The notes: generated from the sequence alone by a model not told the origin. A DNA stretch of 7,521 bases from Anaerobacillus sp. (GCA_007118195.1 SKSA01000386.1:1-7521); one strand, 5' to 3'; shown: positions 1 through 6,460, numbered from the stretch's first letter. Numbers and translations are program-made.

Positions 1-22
1 CCGTCACCATCAACCATGAAAA

Positions 23-99
23 TTGACGACTGAGTTCTCTCACTTCGCTGTAAACTTCTATCGAATTTTAGAGGCTCGTTCGTGAATCTCAGTCGTCAA
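23..99. repeat. 12-bp inverted repeat upstream of ppsA
   Basis: TTGACGACTGAG at 23-34 is perfectly complementary to CTCAGTCGTCAA at 88-99, and the stem can continue a few pairs inward (GAGTTC against GAATCTC with a one-base bulge). The 53-base loop holds a weak TCTA/TAGA hairpin. The right arm is followed by a T-rich but interrupted stretch (107-111), so it could be the terminator of a gene left of the window, or a small palindromic repeat. The first frame reads openly from base 1 to a TGA at 31-33, too short to tell whether it is the end of a real gene. I see no known riboswitch or T-box signature here. Confidence 0.5.
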
Positions 100-265
100 A
101 ATCTTATTTTTCATACAAAACTGTATTTTCGTACAAAAAATGTGCTTGTATTATGATGAAACTTTATATAATATAACATATTTATGAAAATTATTTAATT
201 AGTATATCTTAATTGGATAATTGTGATATACTATTATTAATTAATCGTTAAAGGGGAGAAACAAC
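100..265 (+). promoter_or_regulatory. ppsA leader and possible promoter region
   Basis: This is very AT-rich DNA without coding signs. A candidate sigma-A promoter is TTGTAT at 146-151, with TATAAT at 167-172 (15-base spacer) or TAATAT at 169-174 (17-base spacer). Another -10-like TATACT lies at 227-232 without a good -35. Two TACAAAA copies (114-120 and 132-138) lie 18 bases apart just upstream of the first candidate and could be protein binding sites. The ribosome binding site AAGGGGAG is at 251-258, seven bases before the TTG start. The exact promoter is uncertain; the RBS is clear. Confidence 0.4.
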
Positions 266-2617
266 TTGGCACAATTTCAATATATTCGCTTGTTTGAAGA
301 AATAGGTAAAGAAGACATTTCACTAGTTGGGGGAAAAGGAGCCAATTTAGGGGAATTAACACAAAAAGGTGTGAATGTTCCACCCGGATTTTGTGTTACG
401 GCGCCCGCATACAGTGATTTTATTGAAAAAAGAGATTTAAATAAAAAGATAAATAGTATCACTAATTGCATTGATTATGAAAATACAGCAGAGTTACAAA
501 TGAAGTCTCAACAAATTCGAAGTTTAATTGAGAAAACAGACATGCTAGAGTCCATTGAAAAAGAAATTCGTGAAGCGTACAGTCAGTTTAGTAAATTGGT
601 AGGTGTTAATGATCCTGATGTAGCTATTCGTAGTTCGGCTACTGCTGAAGATTTACCAGAAGCATCTTTCGCTGGGCAACAAGATACTTATTTAGAAATT
701 AGCGGTGTTAATGAAGTGATTAAACATGTGAAGAAATGTTGGGCATCACTTTGGACGGCTCGTGCGATCTATTACCGAGAAAATCAAGGTTTCGATCACT
801 TTGACGTTTCCTTAAGTGCAGTTATACAAAAAATGGTAAATAGTGAGAAGGCGGGTGTGTTATTTACTGCAAACCCTGTGACAAATAATCGTGATGAAAT
901 CATGATTAATGCTTCGTGGGGATTAGGTGAGGCAGTAGTATCAGGTATTGTTACCCCTGATGAATATTTAGTTAATAAAGAAACGCTAGCTGTCAATGAA
1001 AAGCAAATTGCAACGAAAAATGTTCTAATTGTTAAAAACAAAGAGGCTGTCGGTGCAGTTGAAGTTGCCGTTAAAGATTACTTAGGATATGAACAAGTAA
1101 CGTCTCAATGTTTAGTAGATGAAGAGATTAAAAACTTATGTACGAGTAGTTTAAAGATCGAAGAAATTTATCATGCTCCACAAGATATTGAGTGGGCTCT
1201 TGATGCTGATACGAAAGAACTATATATATTACAAGCTCGACCTATTACTACATTAAAGGAGGAAGATGGAGAAGTGATAGAAACAAAAGTAGATCGTCGA
1301 CCACTAGTGCGTGGTCTAGCAGCATCACCAGGAATGGTTAGTGGTAGAGTAAGAAAGATTAAAGATATTAGCGAAATTACGCGCGTACAAAAAGGTGATA
1401 TTCTTGTAACGGTTATGACGAATCCTGATATGATTCCTGCTCTAAAAAAAGCCGCAGCTGTTGTTACAGATGAAGGTGGACGTACATGTCACGCGGCTAT
1501 CGTCTCAAGAGAGTTAGGAATCCCTTGTATCGTCGGGGCTAGCACTGCGACAGAAACGCTAGAAGATGAAATGGAAATTACCGTAGATGCCACCCGTGGT
1601 ATTGTATATAATGGCAATTTAGTGAGGGAAACAAACCAAGAAGCAACTGCAACAGTGAATACCCAAGCAACAATTGATGAGGCATTACTTGCACAACTTG
1701 CTCCTGTTACTGGAACAAAAGTTTATATGAACCTAGGAGAAGCTGAGTTAATTCATAAATATAAAAATCTACCATTTGATGGTATTGGTTTAATGAGAAC
1801 AGAATTTATCTTTACGAATATTGGTGTTCATCCAATGTACTTAGTCAGAACAGGACAAGGTGAAAAATTAATTGAAGGAATGGCCGAAGCGATTACGACT
1901 GCTGCGGAAGTACTTTACCCTAGACCTTTAACAGTTCGTCTAAGTGATTTTCGTTCAAATGAATTTCGAGGTCTAACAGGTGGAGAAGAAGTAGAACCCG
2001 AAGAGGCAAACCCAATGATCGGTTGGCGCGGTGTCTCAAGGTACATTTCTCCAGATTACGAAGCTGGATTCCGGCTAGAATGTCAAGCTATTAAAAAGGT
2101 TCGTGAAGACTATGGGTTAACGAATGTTAATGTCATGTTACCGTTTGTTCGCACGCCTTGGGAAGTCGTTAAAGTTAAGCAAATAATGGCTGAAGAAGGG
2201 TTAATCCAAAATAATCAATTTAAAATTTGGATTATGGCAGAAGTGCCATCTGTCATTTTTGCAGCAGAAGAGTTCGCTGAGCTCGTAGACGGTTTCAGTA
2301 TCGGAAGTAACGATTTAACACAGTTAATCATGGGGGCTGATCGCGATTCTGGGATATTAAATAGTATGGGTTATTTTGATGAAAGAAGTCCTTCTGTGAA
2401 ACGTGCGATTCAAATGTTAATAGAAGCGGCTCACAAGCATGGAAAAACGGTATCCATTTGCGGGCAAGGACCATCCCTATACCCGGAGCTTACAGAATTT
2501 TTAGTTGAAGCAGGTATTGATAGTATTAGTGTTAATCCTGATACCATTAGTTATACAAGAAGGTTAATTGCATCAGTTGAGCAAAAACTAATATTAAATA
2601 AATTGCGTAAACTATAA
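266..2617 (+). CDS. ppsA: phosphoenolpyruvate synthase (pyruvate, water dikinase)
   Basis: This cytoplasmic enzyme converts ATP, pyruvate and water to phosphoenolpyruvate, AMP and phosphate, the entry to gluconeogenesis from pyruvate. The 783 residues match the E. coli PpsA length (about 790) and all three domains are visible. The ATP-binding domain (about 1-330) has GGKGANLGEL at 22-31, AIRSSATAEDLP at 120-131 and LQARPIT at 322-328. The swivelling phosphohistidine domain has GGRTCHAAIVSRE at 404-416, with His409 as the expected phosphorylated residue. The PEP/pyruvate-binding barrel has GLMRTEF (508-514), SDFRSNEFR (560-568), MIGWRG (584-589), GSNDLTQ (680-686) and ICGQGPS (731-737), with Cys732 the likely acid/base. 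The TTG start is chosen because AAGGGGAG lies seven bases upstream and the N-terminus aligns with the family. The gene appears monocistronic, ending in the hairpin after 2617. No key residue is missing. A related dikinase such as rifampicin phosphotransferase is unlikely given the domain order and these motifs. Confidence 0.96.
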   Translation: MAQFQYIRLFEEIGKEDISLVGGKGANLGELTQKGVNVPPGFCVTAPAYSDFIEKRDLNKKINSITNCIDYENTAELQMKSQQIRSLIEKTDMLESIEKEIREAYSQFSKLVGVNDPDVAIRSSATAEDLPEASFAGQQDTYLEISGVNEVIKHVKKCWASLWTARAIYYRENQGFDHFDVSLSAVIQKMVNSEKAGVLFTANPVTNNRDEIMINASWGLGEAVVSGIVTPDEYLVNKETLAVNEKQIATKNVLIVKNKEAVGAVEVAVKDYLGYEQVTSQCLVDEEIKNLCTSSLKIEEIYHAPQDIEWALDADTKELYILQARPITTLKEEDGEVIETKVDRRPLVRGLAASPGMVSGRVRKIKDISEITRVQKGDILVTVMTNPDMIPALKKAAAVVTDEGGRTCHAAIVSRELGIPCIVGASTATETLEDEMEITVDATRGIVYNGNLVRETNQEATATVNTQATIDEALLAQLAPVTGTKVYMNLGEAELIHKYKNLPFDGIGLMRTEFIFTNIGVHPMYLVRTGQGEKLIEGMAEAITTAAEVLYPRPLTVRLSDFRSNEFRGLTGGEEVEPEEANPMIGWRGVSRYISPDYEAGFRLECQAIKKVREDYGLTNVNVMLPFVRTPWEVVKVKQIMAEEGLIQNNQFKIWIMAEVPSVIFAAEEFAELVDGFSIGSNDLTQLIMGADRDSGILNSMGYFDERSPSVKRAIQMLIEAAHKHGKTVSICGQGPSLYPELTEFLVEAGIDSISVNPDTISYTRRLIASVEQKLILNKLRKL

Positions 2618-2621
2618 AATA

Positions 2622-2738
2622 TGGCTGTCCTATTAAAGTGTCAGTCACCCTACTTTTATTGCTTTAAATTGATTAATCTGCAATATAAGTTTTTTATAAG
2701 GGGTGAACTGTCACTTTAGTGGACAGCCACATTTTTTT
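2622..2738 (+). terminator. long hairpin terminator, MITE-like
   Basis: TGGCTGTCC (2622-2630) pairs with GGACAGCCA (2721-2729). Further inward TAAAGTG (2634-2640) pairs with CACTTTA (2712-2718), CAG with CTG (2642-2644, 2708-2710), TCACCC (2645-2650) with GGGTGA (2701-2706) and TATTGC (2657-2662) with GCAATA (2680-2685). That is about 31 paired bases per arm with small bulges. A run of seven T follows at 2732-2738, so it should terminate ppsA transcription. The arms are far longer than an ordinary terminator, and their GGCTGTCC ends resemble the terminal repeats of insertion sequences, so it may be a miniature element. No target-site duplication is obvious. Confidence 0.75.
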
Positions 2739-2803
2739 GCGCTTTAAGAAAAAAGCTATTAAAAAAATAACGGATTATTGTTATTCTAGAGAAAGGCTTT
2801 TGG

Positions 2804-2821
2804 AAAGGAGCGATTATTATT
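2804..2821 (+). promoter_or_regulatory. ribosome binding site that decides an ATT start
   Basis: AAAGGAG at 2804-2810 is a strong Shine-Dalgarno sequence. Downstream in the lipoprotein frame lie ATT at 2813, 2816 and 2819 and then GTC; ATT 2819 has the best spacing (8 nt), ATT 2816 has 5 nt. The TTG at 2820 is one base out of frame and meets TAG after five codons. The frame is open upstream only to a TAA at 2768-2770 and holds no ATG, GTG or TTG before 3167. AUU initiation is known in bacteria, classically for infC, but is rare. Confidence 0.6.
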
Positions 2822-4030
2822 GTCAATTTATTTTTAGTTTTATTTATCGCAAGCATAGCAGCAACTCGTATTCGAATTGGAAAGCATCTTCAAATAATAT
2901 TAGCTACATTTGCTTTATCTTTCATTTTCTTAGCTGGTTGTACCGATCAACCTAAGGAAGATGCTCCAATAAGTGATATAGAAAATGAAGCCGATTCAAG
3001 CACAACGGTAAAAGGTAATGCCCAAATTCACTTTATCGATGTTGGTCAAGGGGATGCAACTCTTTTAAAAGGACCTGACTTTACCATTCTTATTGATGCA
3101 GGGCGGCATGACCGTAATGAAGTTGTTCCTTATTTACAAAATAACGGAATTTCCGAGTTAGACTTAGTGATCGGAACTCATCCACATGCTGACCATATTG
3201 GACAAATGGATAAAGTGTTACAAGCATTTCCTGTCAAAGAAGTGTGGATGTCAGGTAGTACTCATACGACGAGGACGTTCGAACGTGTAATCAATGCAAT
3301 AATGGAACATGATGTTGATTATTATGAGCCGAGGTCTGGAGATCAATTTCAAATAGGATCTCTACAAATAAATGTCATTAATCCCGTCACGCTAAGTGGC
3401 GATTTTCATGATGATAGCCTAAGTTTAGTAGCCACTTACGGTGAAATCTCTTTTTTGTTCACCGGTGATGCTGAAAAACAAACAGAGGCAGCAATGCTAC
3501 AAAGACAGGAACCGGTTCAAGCGCATATTTTTCAATTAGGCCATCACGGTTCAAGTACGTCTAATACCGAACAGTTTTTACGAGCAGTAAATCCTGAAGT
3601 TACTATATATTCTGCGGGTCGAAACAACTCTTACGGTCATCCACATAGAGAAGTAATTGAACGGCTCTATAAGATGAATATTCCTGTTTATGGAACAGTG
3701 GATAATGGAACAATTATTATATCAACGGATGGAATATCGTATACGATAGATGCTAATATTACCACAAAAGTAAACGAGGAAAAAGATCATGATATTAATG
3801 GTGAGAATGAAGAACAAAAAGAATTGCCACCCGTATCAAGTGAGTGTATTGATATAAATAACGCTTCCTTACAACAGTTACAAAATATAACGCATATAGG
3901 AACAGAACGAGCAGAGCAGTTGATTGGATTAAGACCTTTTTCATCCGTAAATGAGTTAACGAAAATAAACGGTATCGGATCAGGAAGGTTAAAAGAGATA
4001 AAAGCTGAGGGTAAAGCGTGTGTAAATTAA
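2819..4030 (+). CDS. lipoprotein with ComEC-like metallo-beta-lactamase domain and ComEA-like HhH domain
   Basis: A predicted surface-anchored hydrolase of 403 residues, read from ATT 2819. The N-terminus has a hydrophobic stretch (4-15), a basic segment (TRIRIGKH) and a second hydrophobic stretch ending in lipobox LAGC with Cys41 as the lipidated residue, then an acidic linker. The metallo-beta-lactamase fold starts at IHFIDVGQGDA (70-80), includes LIDAG (91-95) and carries the metal site HPHADH (121-126), Asp216 in FTGDAE, GHHGSS (241-246) and YGHPH (272-276). This is the ComEC/Rec2-type subclass, whose C-terminal domain is proposed to degrade one DNA strand during uptake. After a charged linker (about 316-340), residues 343-401 form a ComEA-type double helix-hairpin-helix DNA-binding domain (INNAS, HIGTERAEQLI, INGIGSGRLKEI), bracketed by Cys343 and Cys401. 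An extracellular DNA-processing role is inferred. A GTG at 3167 (codon 117) is the first standard start, but it would delete the signal sequence and first beta strands, so I reject it. It looks monocistronic between two terminators. Confidence 0.85.
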   Translation: MVNLFLVLFIASIAATRIRIGKHLQIILATFALSFIFLAGCTDQPKEDAPISDIENEADSSTTVKGNAQIHFIDVGQGDATLLKGPDFTILIDAGRHDRNEVVPYLQNNGISELDLVIGTHPHADHIGQMDKVLQAFPVKEVWMSGSTHTTRTFERVINAIMEHDVDYYEPRSGDQFQIGSLQINVINPVTLSGDFHDDSLSLVATYGEISFLFTGDAEKQTEAAMLQRQEPVQAHIFQLGHHGSSTSNTEQFLRAVNPEVTIYSAGRNNSYGHPHREVIERLYKMNIPVYGTVDNGTIIISTDGISYTIDANITTKVNEEKDHDINGENEEQKELPPVSSECIDINNASLQQLQNITHIGTERAEQLIGLRPFSSVNELTKINGIGSGRLKEIKAEGKACVN

Positions 4031-4033
4031 TTT

Positions 4034-4186
4034 ATAATGTAAAATGTAAAATTAAAAAGTTCGTCATTTTAAATAGGGTGTAATTATCAGGAAGGCTCGC
4101 CAAACGGCGAGTTTTCTTTATACTCTAGGAAAGTTTAACTTCCTTAAAGCCATTCAATAATTTTACATTCTTCAATTTTACATTAT
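4034..4186. repeat. AT-rich inverted repeat surrounding the lipoprotein gene terminator
   Basis: ATAATGTAAAAT (4034-4045) is complementary to ATTTTACATTAT (4175-4186), and AATGTAAAATT (4043-4053) to AATTTTACATT (4159-4169). Each arm therefore carries two adjacent copies of a TGTAAAAT-type unit, in opposite orientation, about 100 bases apart. The enclosed DNA holds the GC-rich terminator and a smaller AAGTTTAACTT palindrome (4132-4142). It could be a decayed mobile element or slipped simple sequence. No gene is present between 4031 and 4246. Confidence 0.55.
4096..4119 (+). terminator. rho-independent terminator of the MBL-HhH lipoprotein gene
   Basis: CTCGCC (4096-4101) and GGCGAG (4106-4111) form a six-pair stem with an AAAC loop. 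TTTTCTTT follows at 4112-4119. It lies 66 bases after the stop codon and stands out as GC-rich in AT-rich surroundings. Confidence 0.88.
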
Positions 4187-4189
4187 ACA
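4162..4189 (+). promoter_or_regulatory. possible sigma-A promoter of the protease gene
   Basis: TTTACA (4162-4167) as -35 and TATACA (4184-4189) as -10 are separated by 16 bases, giving a start near 4196 and a leader of about 50 bases. The boxes match consensus at five and four positions. The DNA is so AT-rich that chance matches are common, and a GTGACA at 4199-4204 lacks a good -10. Confidence 0.3.
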
Positions 4190-4205
4190 TTAAAAATAGT
4201 GACAT

Positions 4206-4236
4206 CCTAATCTTATGTATGAATAACATTAGGAGG
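4206..4236 (+). promoter_or_regulatory. RBS of the protease gene inside a small inverted repeat
   Basis: AGGAGG at 4231-4236 lies ten bases before the ATG at 4247. CCTAAT (4206-4211) is complementary to ATTAGG (4228-4233), so a six-pair hairpin with a 16-base loop would cover the first half of the Shine-Dalgarno sequence. The stem is weak, and whether it matters for translation is unknown. Confidence 0.5.
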
Positions 4237-4246
4237 TTACTTCATT

Positions 4247-6019
4247 ATGCGTCGTTTAGCAACACTTTTTAGTATTGTTATGATAGGAATATTATCAATT
4301 TGGTATGCAAATGCTCATGATCAAGAAGAGTATTATGGGCAAACACAAATGTCACCGATCCAGCTGCAAGCATTAGACAAAGTAATGGCTGAAGATCTTT
4401 CATACACAACTTCGATGTTCATCGATCAGCTCAAAAATCAGTTAATTCGTTGGAGTGAAAATGACCTTTCTAATAAAGAACTTTATGAAAAATTCCATGA
4501 AGAGCTTATTAATCACGATCATTTTGAAGCCTTTGCATTAGTGAATGACCGTAAATTTGAATTTATGGCAGGTGAAATGGATGAAAGTGATTTGCAAAAG
4601 CTAGTTCATTCTTTCCAAGAAATTAAAAGCTCAGACCCATATACGAAATCAGGGAATGAGTATATGCTGATGAGCTGTTCGACTGAGGAAGGAAAAGAAG
4701 TTGTAGGAGAAATTGATTTATCGTTTGTAAAAAAATATGTTCGCGATTTGGCGCATGTAGCAGATGCCAATGGTAATCTATTTATTGGCGGAGATGATGT
4801 TGATGTAGATTTTGAAGGTGAAGGGATCCGGCCAGGTGGGGCGGTTGAAAGTGTTCCGGAATTAGGGTGGAAAATTGTTGTTCATTCAGATGAGAAGGCG
4901 GAACCAGAACCAGATTTTGTAGATCATGAAGTCGTTCTAAGTTTTGCTGAAGGGGTCAATGGTGAACAATGGATTAAGCATTCTCCTTTAGTTTTAGTGA
5001 AAAATGGTGGCCCTTATTATGTCGTTCGCGATGAGACAAGACCAACAGAGCAATTAGTGTACGAATTAAGCATGTTAGAAGAAATAGAGACAGTAGAACC
5101 TAATTATTTTTATACGAAGCAACAGCGAGAACCATTTGTAAGGAGAAATGGAGAGTTTCCGAATGATGAGTTTTTTGAACCTTATCAATGGAATTTGACA
5201 CAAATCTTTGCAGAAATCGGCTGGGATATTACGAGCGGATCAGAGGATGTGCCTATAGCAATTTTAGATAGTGGTGTTGACCCAGAGCATGAAGATTTAA
5301 AAAATCGAATCTTATTTGGATATAACGCATTCAAAGATGATGATGAGTTTTATGATGAGCATGGTCATGGAACACATGTAGCTGGTATTACTGCAGCGAT
5401 GACGAATAATGATATAGGTATAGCTGGAGTTTCTTGGTTTAATCCAATATTACCAGTAAAAGTATTAAATGAAGATGCAGAAGGAACAGCATTTGAAGTA
5501 GCTAGCGGAATTAGGTGGGCAACCGACCATGGTGCGAAAGTGATTAACATGAGCCTAGGTGACACGTTTAACTCAAGAATTATGCATGATGCAATAAGGT
5601 ATGCCTATAAAAATGATGTTGTTTTAATTGCAGCAGCCGGTAATGACAATGTTGAAACACCGATGTATCCAGCGGCATATGATGAAGTAATAGCTGTTTC
5701 AGCTGTTGACGATCAACGTCATAAAGCAATATTCTCTAATTATGGAAACCATATTGATGTAACTGCACCAGGTGAACATATTCCTAGTACATTTCTCGAT
5801 AATTCGTATGTGATGATGTCTGGAACATCGATGGCAGCACCACATGTGGCGGGTTTAGCTGGGCTTATTCGCTCTATTCATCCAGAGTTAACAAATGATG
5901 AAGTAGCTGAAATTATTCGCTCGACTGCAAATGATATTGGTCCTGAAGGGTTTGACCCTTATTATGGGTTTGGTGAAATTAATGTTGTTAGAGCGTTACA
6001 CTCGTTACCGAATAATTAG
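4247..6019 (+). CDS. secreted S8 family subtilisin-like serine protease with sensor-like N-terminal region
   Basis: An exported endopeptidase of 590 residues. Residues 1-23 form a Sec signal peptide (RR, hydrophobic core, ANA before His24). Residues 24-215 are not a usual subtilase part: a helical stretch (about 36-88), then EAFALVNDRKFEFMAG (94-109), EIDLSFVKKYV (155-165), ADANGNLF (172-179) and ELGWKIVV (205-212), an order reminiscent of extracellular Cache sensor domains. Residues 224-290 look like an I9-type inhibitory propeptide, ending in VEPNYFYT. The catalytic domain (about 305-590) carries Asp341 in AILDSGVD, His374 in HGHGTHVAG, oxyanion Asn466 in AAAGNDN and Ser528 in SGTSMAAPHVAG, so it should be active. 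It ends soon after the catalytic core, with no cell-wall anchor or C-terminal repeats. The ATG has AGGAGG ten bases upstream. Typical secreted subtilisins are about 380 residues, so the N-terminal extension is about 200 residues longer. It is convergent with the small minus-strand gene beyond 6091. Confidence 0.93.
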   Translation: MRRLATLFSIVMIGILSIWYANAHDQEEYYGQTQMSPIQLQALDKVMAEDLSYTTSMFIDQLKNQLIRWSENDLSNKELYEKFHEELINHDHFEAFALVNDRKFEFMAGEMDESDLQKLVHSFQEIKSSDPYTKSGNEYMLMSCSTEEGKEVVGEIDLSFVKKYVRDLAHVADANGNLFIGGDDVDVDFEGEGIRPGGAVESVPELGWKIVVHSDEKAEPEPDFVDHEVVLSFAEGVNGEQWIKHSPLVLVKNGGPYYVVRDETRPTEQLVYELSMLEEIETVEPNYFYTKQQREPFVRRNGEFPNDEFFEPYQWNLTQIFAEIGWDITSGSEDVPIAILDSGVDPEHEDLKNRILFGYNAFKDDDEFYDEHGHGTHVAGITAAMTNNDIGIAGVSWFNPILPVKVLNEDAEGTAFEVASGIRWATDHGAKVINMSLGDTFNSRIMHDAIRYAYKNDVVLIAAAGNDNVETPMYPAAYDEVIAVSAVDDQRHKAIFSNYGNHIDVTAPGEHIPSTFLDNSYVMMSGTSMAAPHVAGLAGLIRSIHPELTNDEVAEIIRSTANDIGPEGFDPYYGFGEINVVRALHSLPNN

Positions 6020-6055
6020 GAAAAGCTAGGGTGAGGTGTAAGTGAAAAAATCAAG

Positions 6056-6087
6056 AAAAAGAGCCCTCCACAAAAGGAGGCCTCTTT
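6056..6087 (-). terminator. terminator of the 53-residue gene, perhaps bidirectional
   Basis: AAAGAGCCCTCC (6058-6069) and GGAGGCCTCTTT (6076-6087) pair over twelve positions with one mismatch around a six-base loop. Read on the minus strand, the stem is followed by T residues (6060-6056) and more T-rich sequence, the classic arrangement, five bases after the small gene's stop codon. On the plus strand the tail is only CTCTTTAAT, so it probably terminates the protease transcript less efficiently. Confidence 0.85.
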
Positions 6088-6091
6088 AATG

Positions 6092-6253
6092 TTACAACGT
6101 TGCTAGTAGCTGTTTAATTTGACTGTCAACAACTGAAGTTACTTGTTGTACAATTTCCAATTCTGTTTCAGTTAAGGTGTTTCCTTCCATTTGCCTAACC
6201 ATTAATTCATAGCCGAGGTCAAAATTTAGCATCTCATTAAATTGTTGAATCAT
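6092..6253 (-). CDS. 53-residue small protein downstream of a c-di-GMP-I riboswitch
   Basis: I do not recognise the family. The reading frame starts at ATG 6253-6251, seven bases after the strong RBS AAGGGGG (6267-6261), and ends at TAA 6094-6092, just before a terminator. The protein begins MIQQFNEMLNFDLGYELMV and ends SQIKQLLATL. It is soluble, rich in Gln, Glu, Leu and Val, has no cysteine, no signal peptide and no membrane segment, and is probably two or more amphipathic helices split near GNTLTETE (24-31). A start, RBS, promoter, riboswitch and terminator of its own argue that it is a real gene. The size and helical character suit a small regulatory binding partner, but that is inference. 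A Spo0E-like phosphatase is unlikely because the SQELD signature is absent. Confidence 0.75.
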   Translation of the reverse strand: MIQQFNEMLNFDLGYELMVRQMEGNTLTETELEIVQQVTSVVDSQIKQLLATL

Positions 6254-6281
6254 TACATTTCCCCCTTCGAAATTAAAAAAT

Positions 6282-6403
6282 ACATAAATCGACGGAGGTT
6301 CGTGTTCGGAAACTGGCTGGCATATTGAATATTAATCAATGAAGCCCCTATAGCTTTGCGTCACCATTTTTCAATGGTTTTGCCCTTTCGTACGATTTAT
6401 GTT
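6282..6403 (-). promoter_or_regulatory. cyclic di-GMP class I (GEMM-I) riboswitch aptamer
   Basis: On the minus strand the leader carries the conserved GEMM-I core in order: AGGGCAAAACC (6386-6376), a CCATT/AATGG stem with GAAA tetraloop (6377-6364), GACGCAAAGC (6362-6353), TATAGGGGCTT (6352-6342), a variable ATTGA/TCAAT hairpin (6340-6324), then ATGCCAGCCAG (6323-6313) and TTTCCG (6312-6307). A ten-pair P1 helix closes it: ACATAAATCG (6402-6393) with CGATTTATGT (6291-6282). The GAAA loop docking, the ACGCAAAGC strand and the late CCG are family hallmarks. The GGG of AGGGC keeps a G where cyclic-GMP-AMP-selective variants carry A, so c-di-GMP is the likely ligand. Transcription should start at or just before P1. 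P1 is followed by six U (6280-6275), and a CCTCC (6298-6294) could pair with the GGGGG of the downstream RBS, so control may act on translation or on termination. Confidence 0.88.
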
Positions 6404-6409
6404 AGAAAC

Positions 6410-6438
6410 ATTATATTCTTTTATTGATAAGTAATCAA
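6410..6438 (-). promoter_or_regulatory. sigma-A promoter of the riboswitch transcript
   Basis: On the minus strand, TTGATT (6438-6433) and a perfect TATAAT (6415-6410) are separated by exactly 17 bases. The expected start is around 6403, right at the 5' strand of riboswitch helix P1. The leader before the small gene's ATG is therefore about 150 bases. Confidence 0.8.
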
Positions 6439-6460
6439 CTATATAAAAGCATATTGATAT

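Noticed and set aside
1..60. Resemblance of GTCACCATCAACCATG to the reverse of the GEMM core at 6350-6390
   Set aside because: Only GGTGACG is shared on the minus strand; the ACGCAAAGC strand, GAAA loop and P3 are missing.
277..471. Minus-strand frame inside ppsA
   Set aside because: It is antisense to the conserved ATP-binding domain and has no RBS or family resemblance.
796..1041. Second minus-strand frame inside ppsA
   Set aside because: Shadow of a well-conserved coding region, no RBS.
2719..2955. 78-codon plus-strand frame starting in the ppsA terminator
   Set aside because: It starts inside the hairpin without an RBS and overlaps the lipoprotein signal sequence in another frame; its composition is not protein-like.
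3167..3169. GTG as the start of the MBL-HhH protein
   Set aside because: It has no RBS, lies directly before the HPHADH motif and would remove the lipobox and the first conserved strands.
5365..5565. Minus-strand frame inside the protease catalytic domain
   Set aside because: Antisense to the His motif region of the subtilase; no supporting signals.
6042..6089. Short GTG frame after the protease stop codon
   Set aside because: Fifteen or so basic codons lying across the terminator hairpin; composition is that of the stem, not of a gene.
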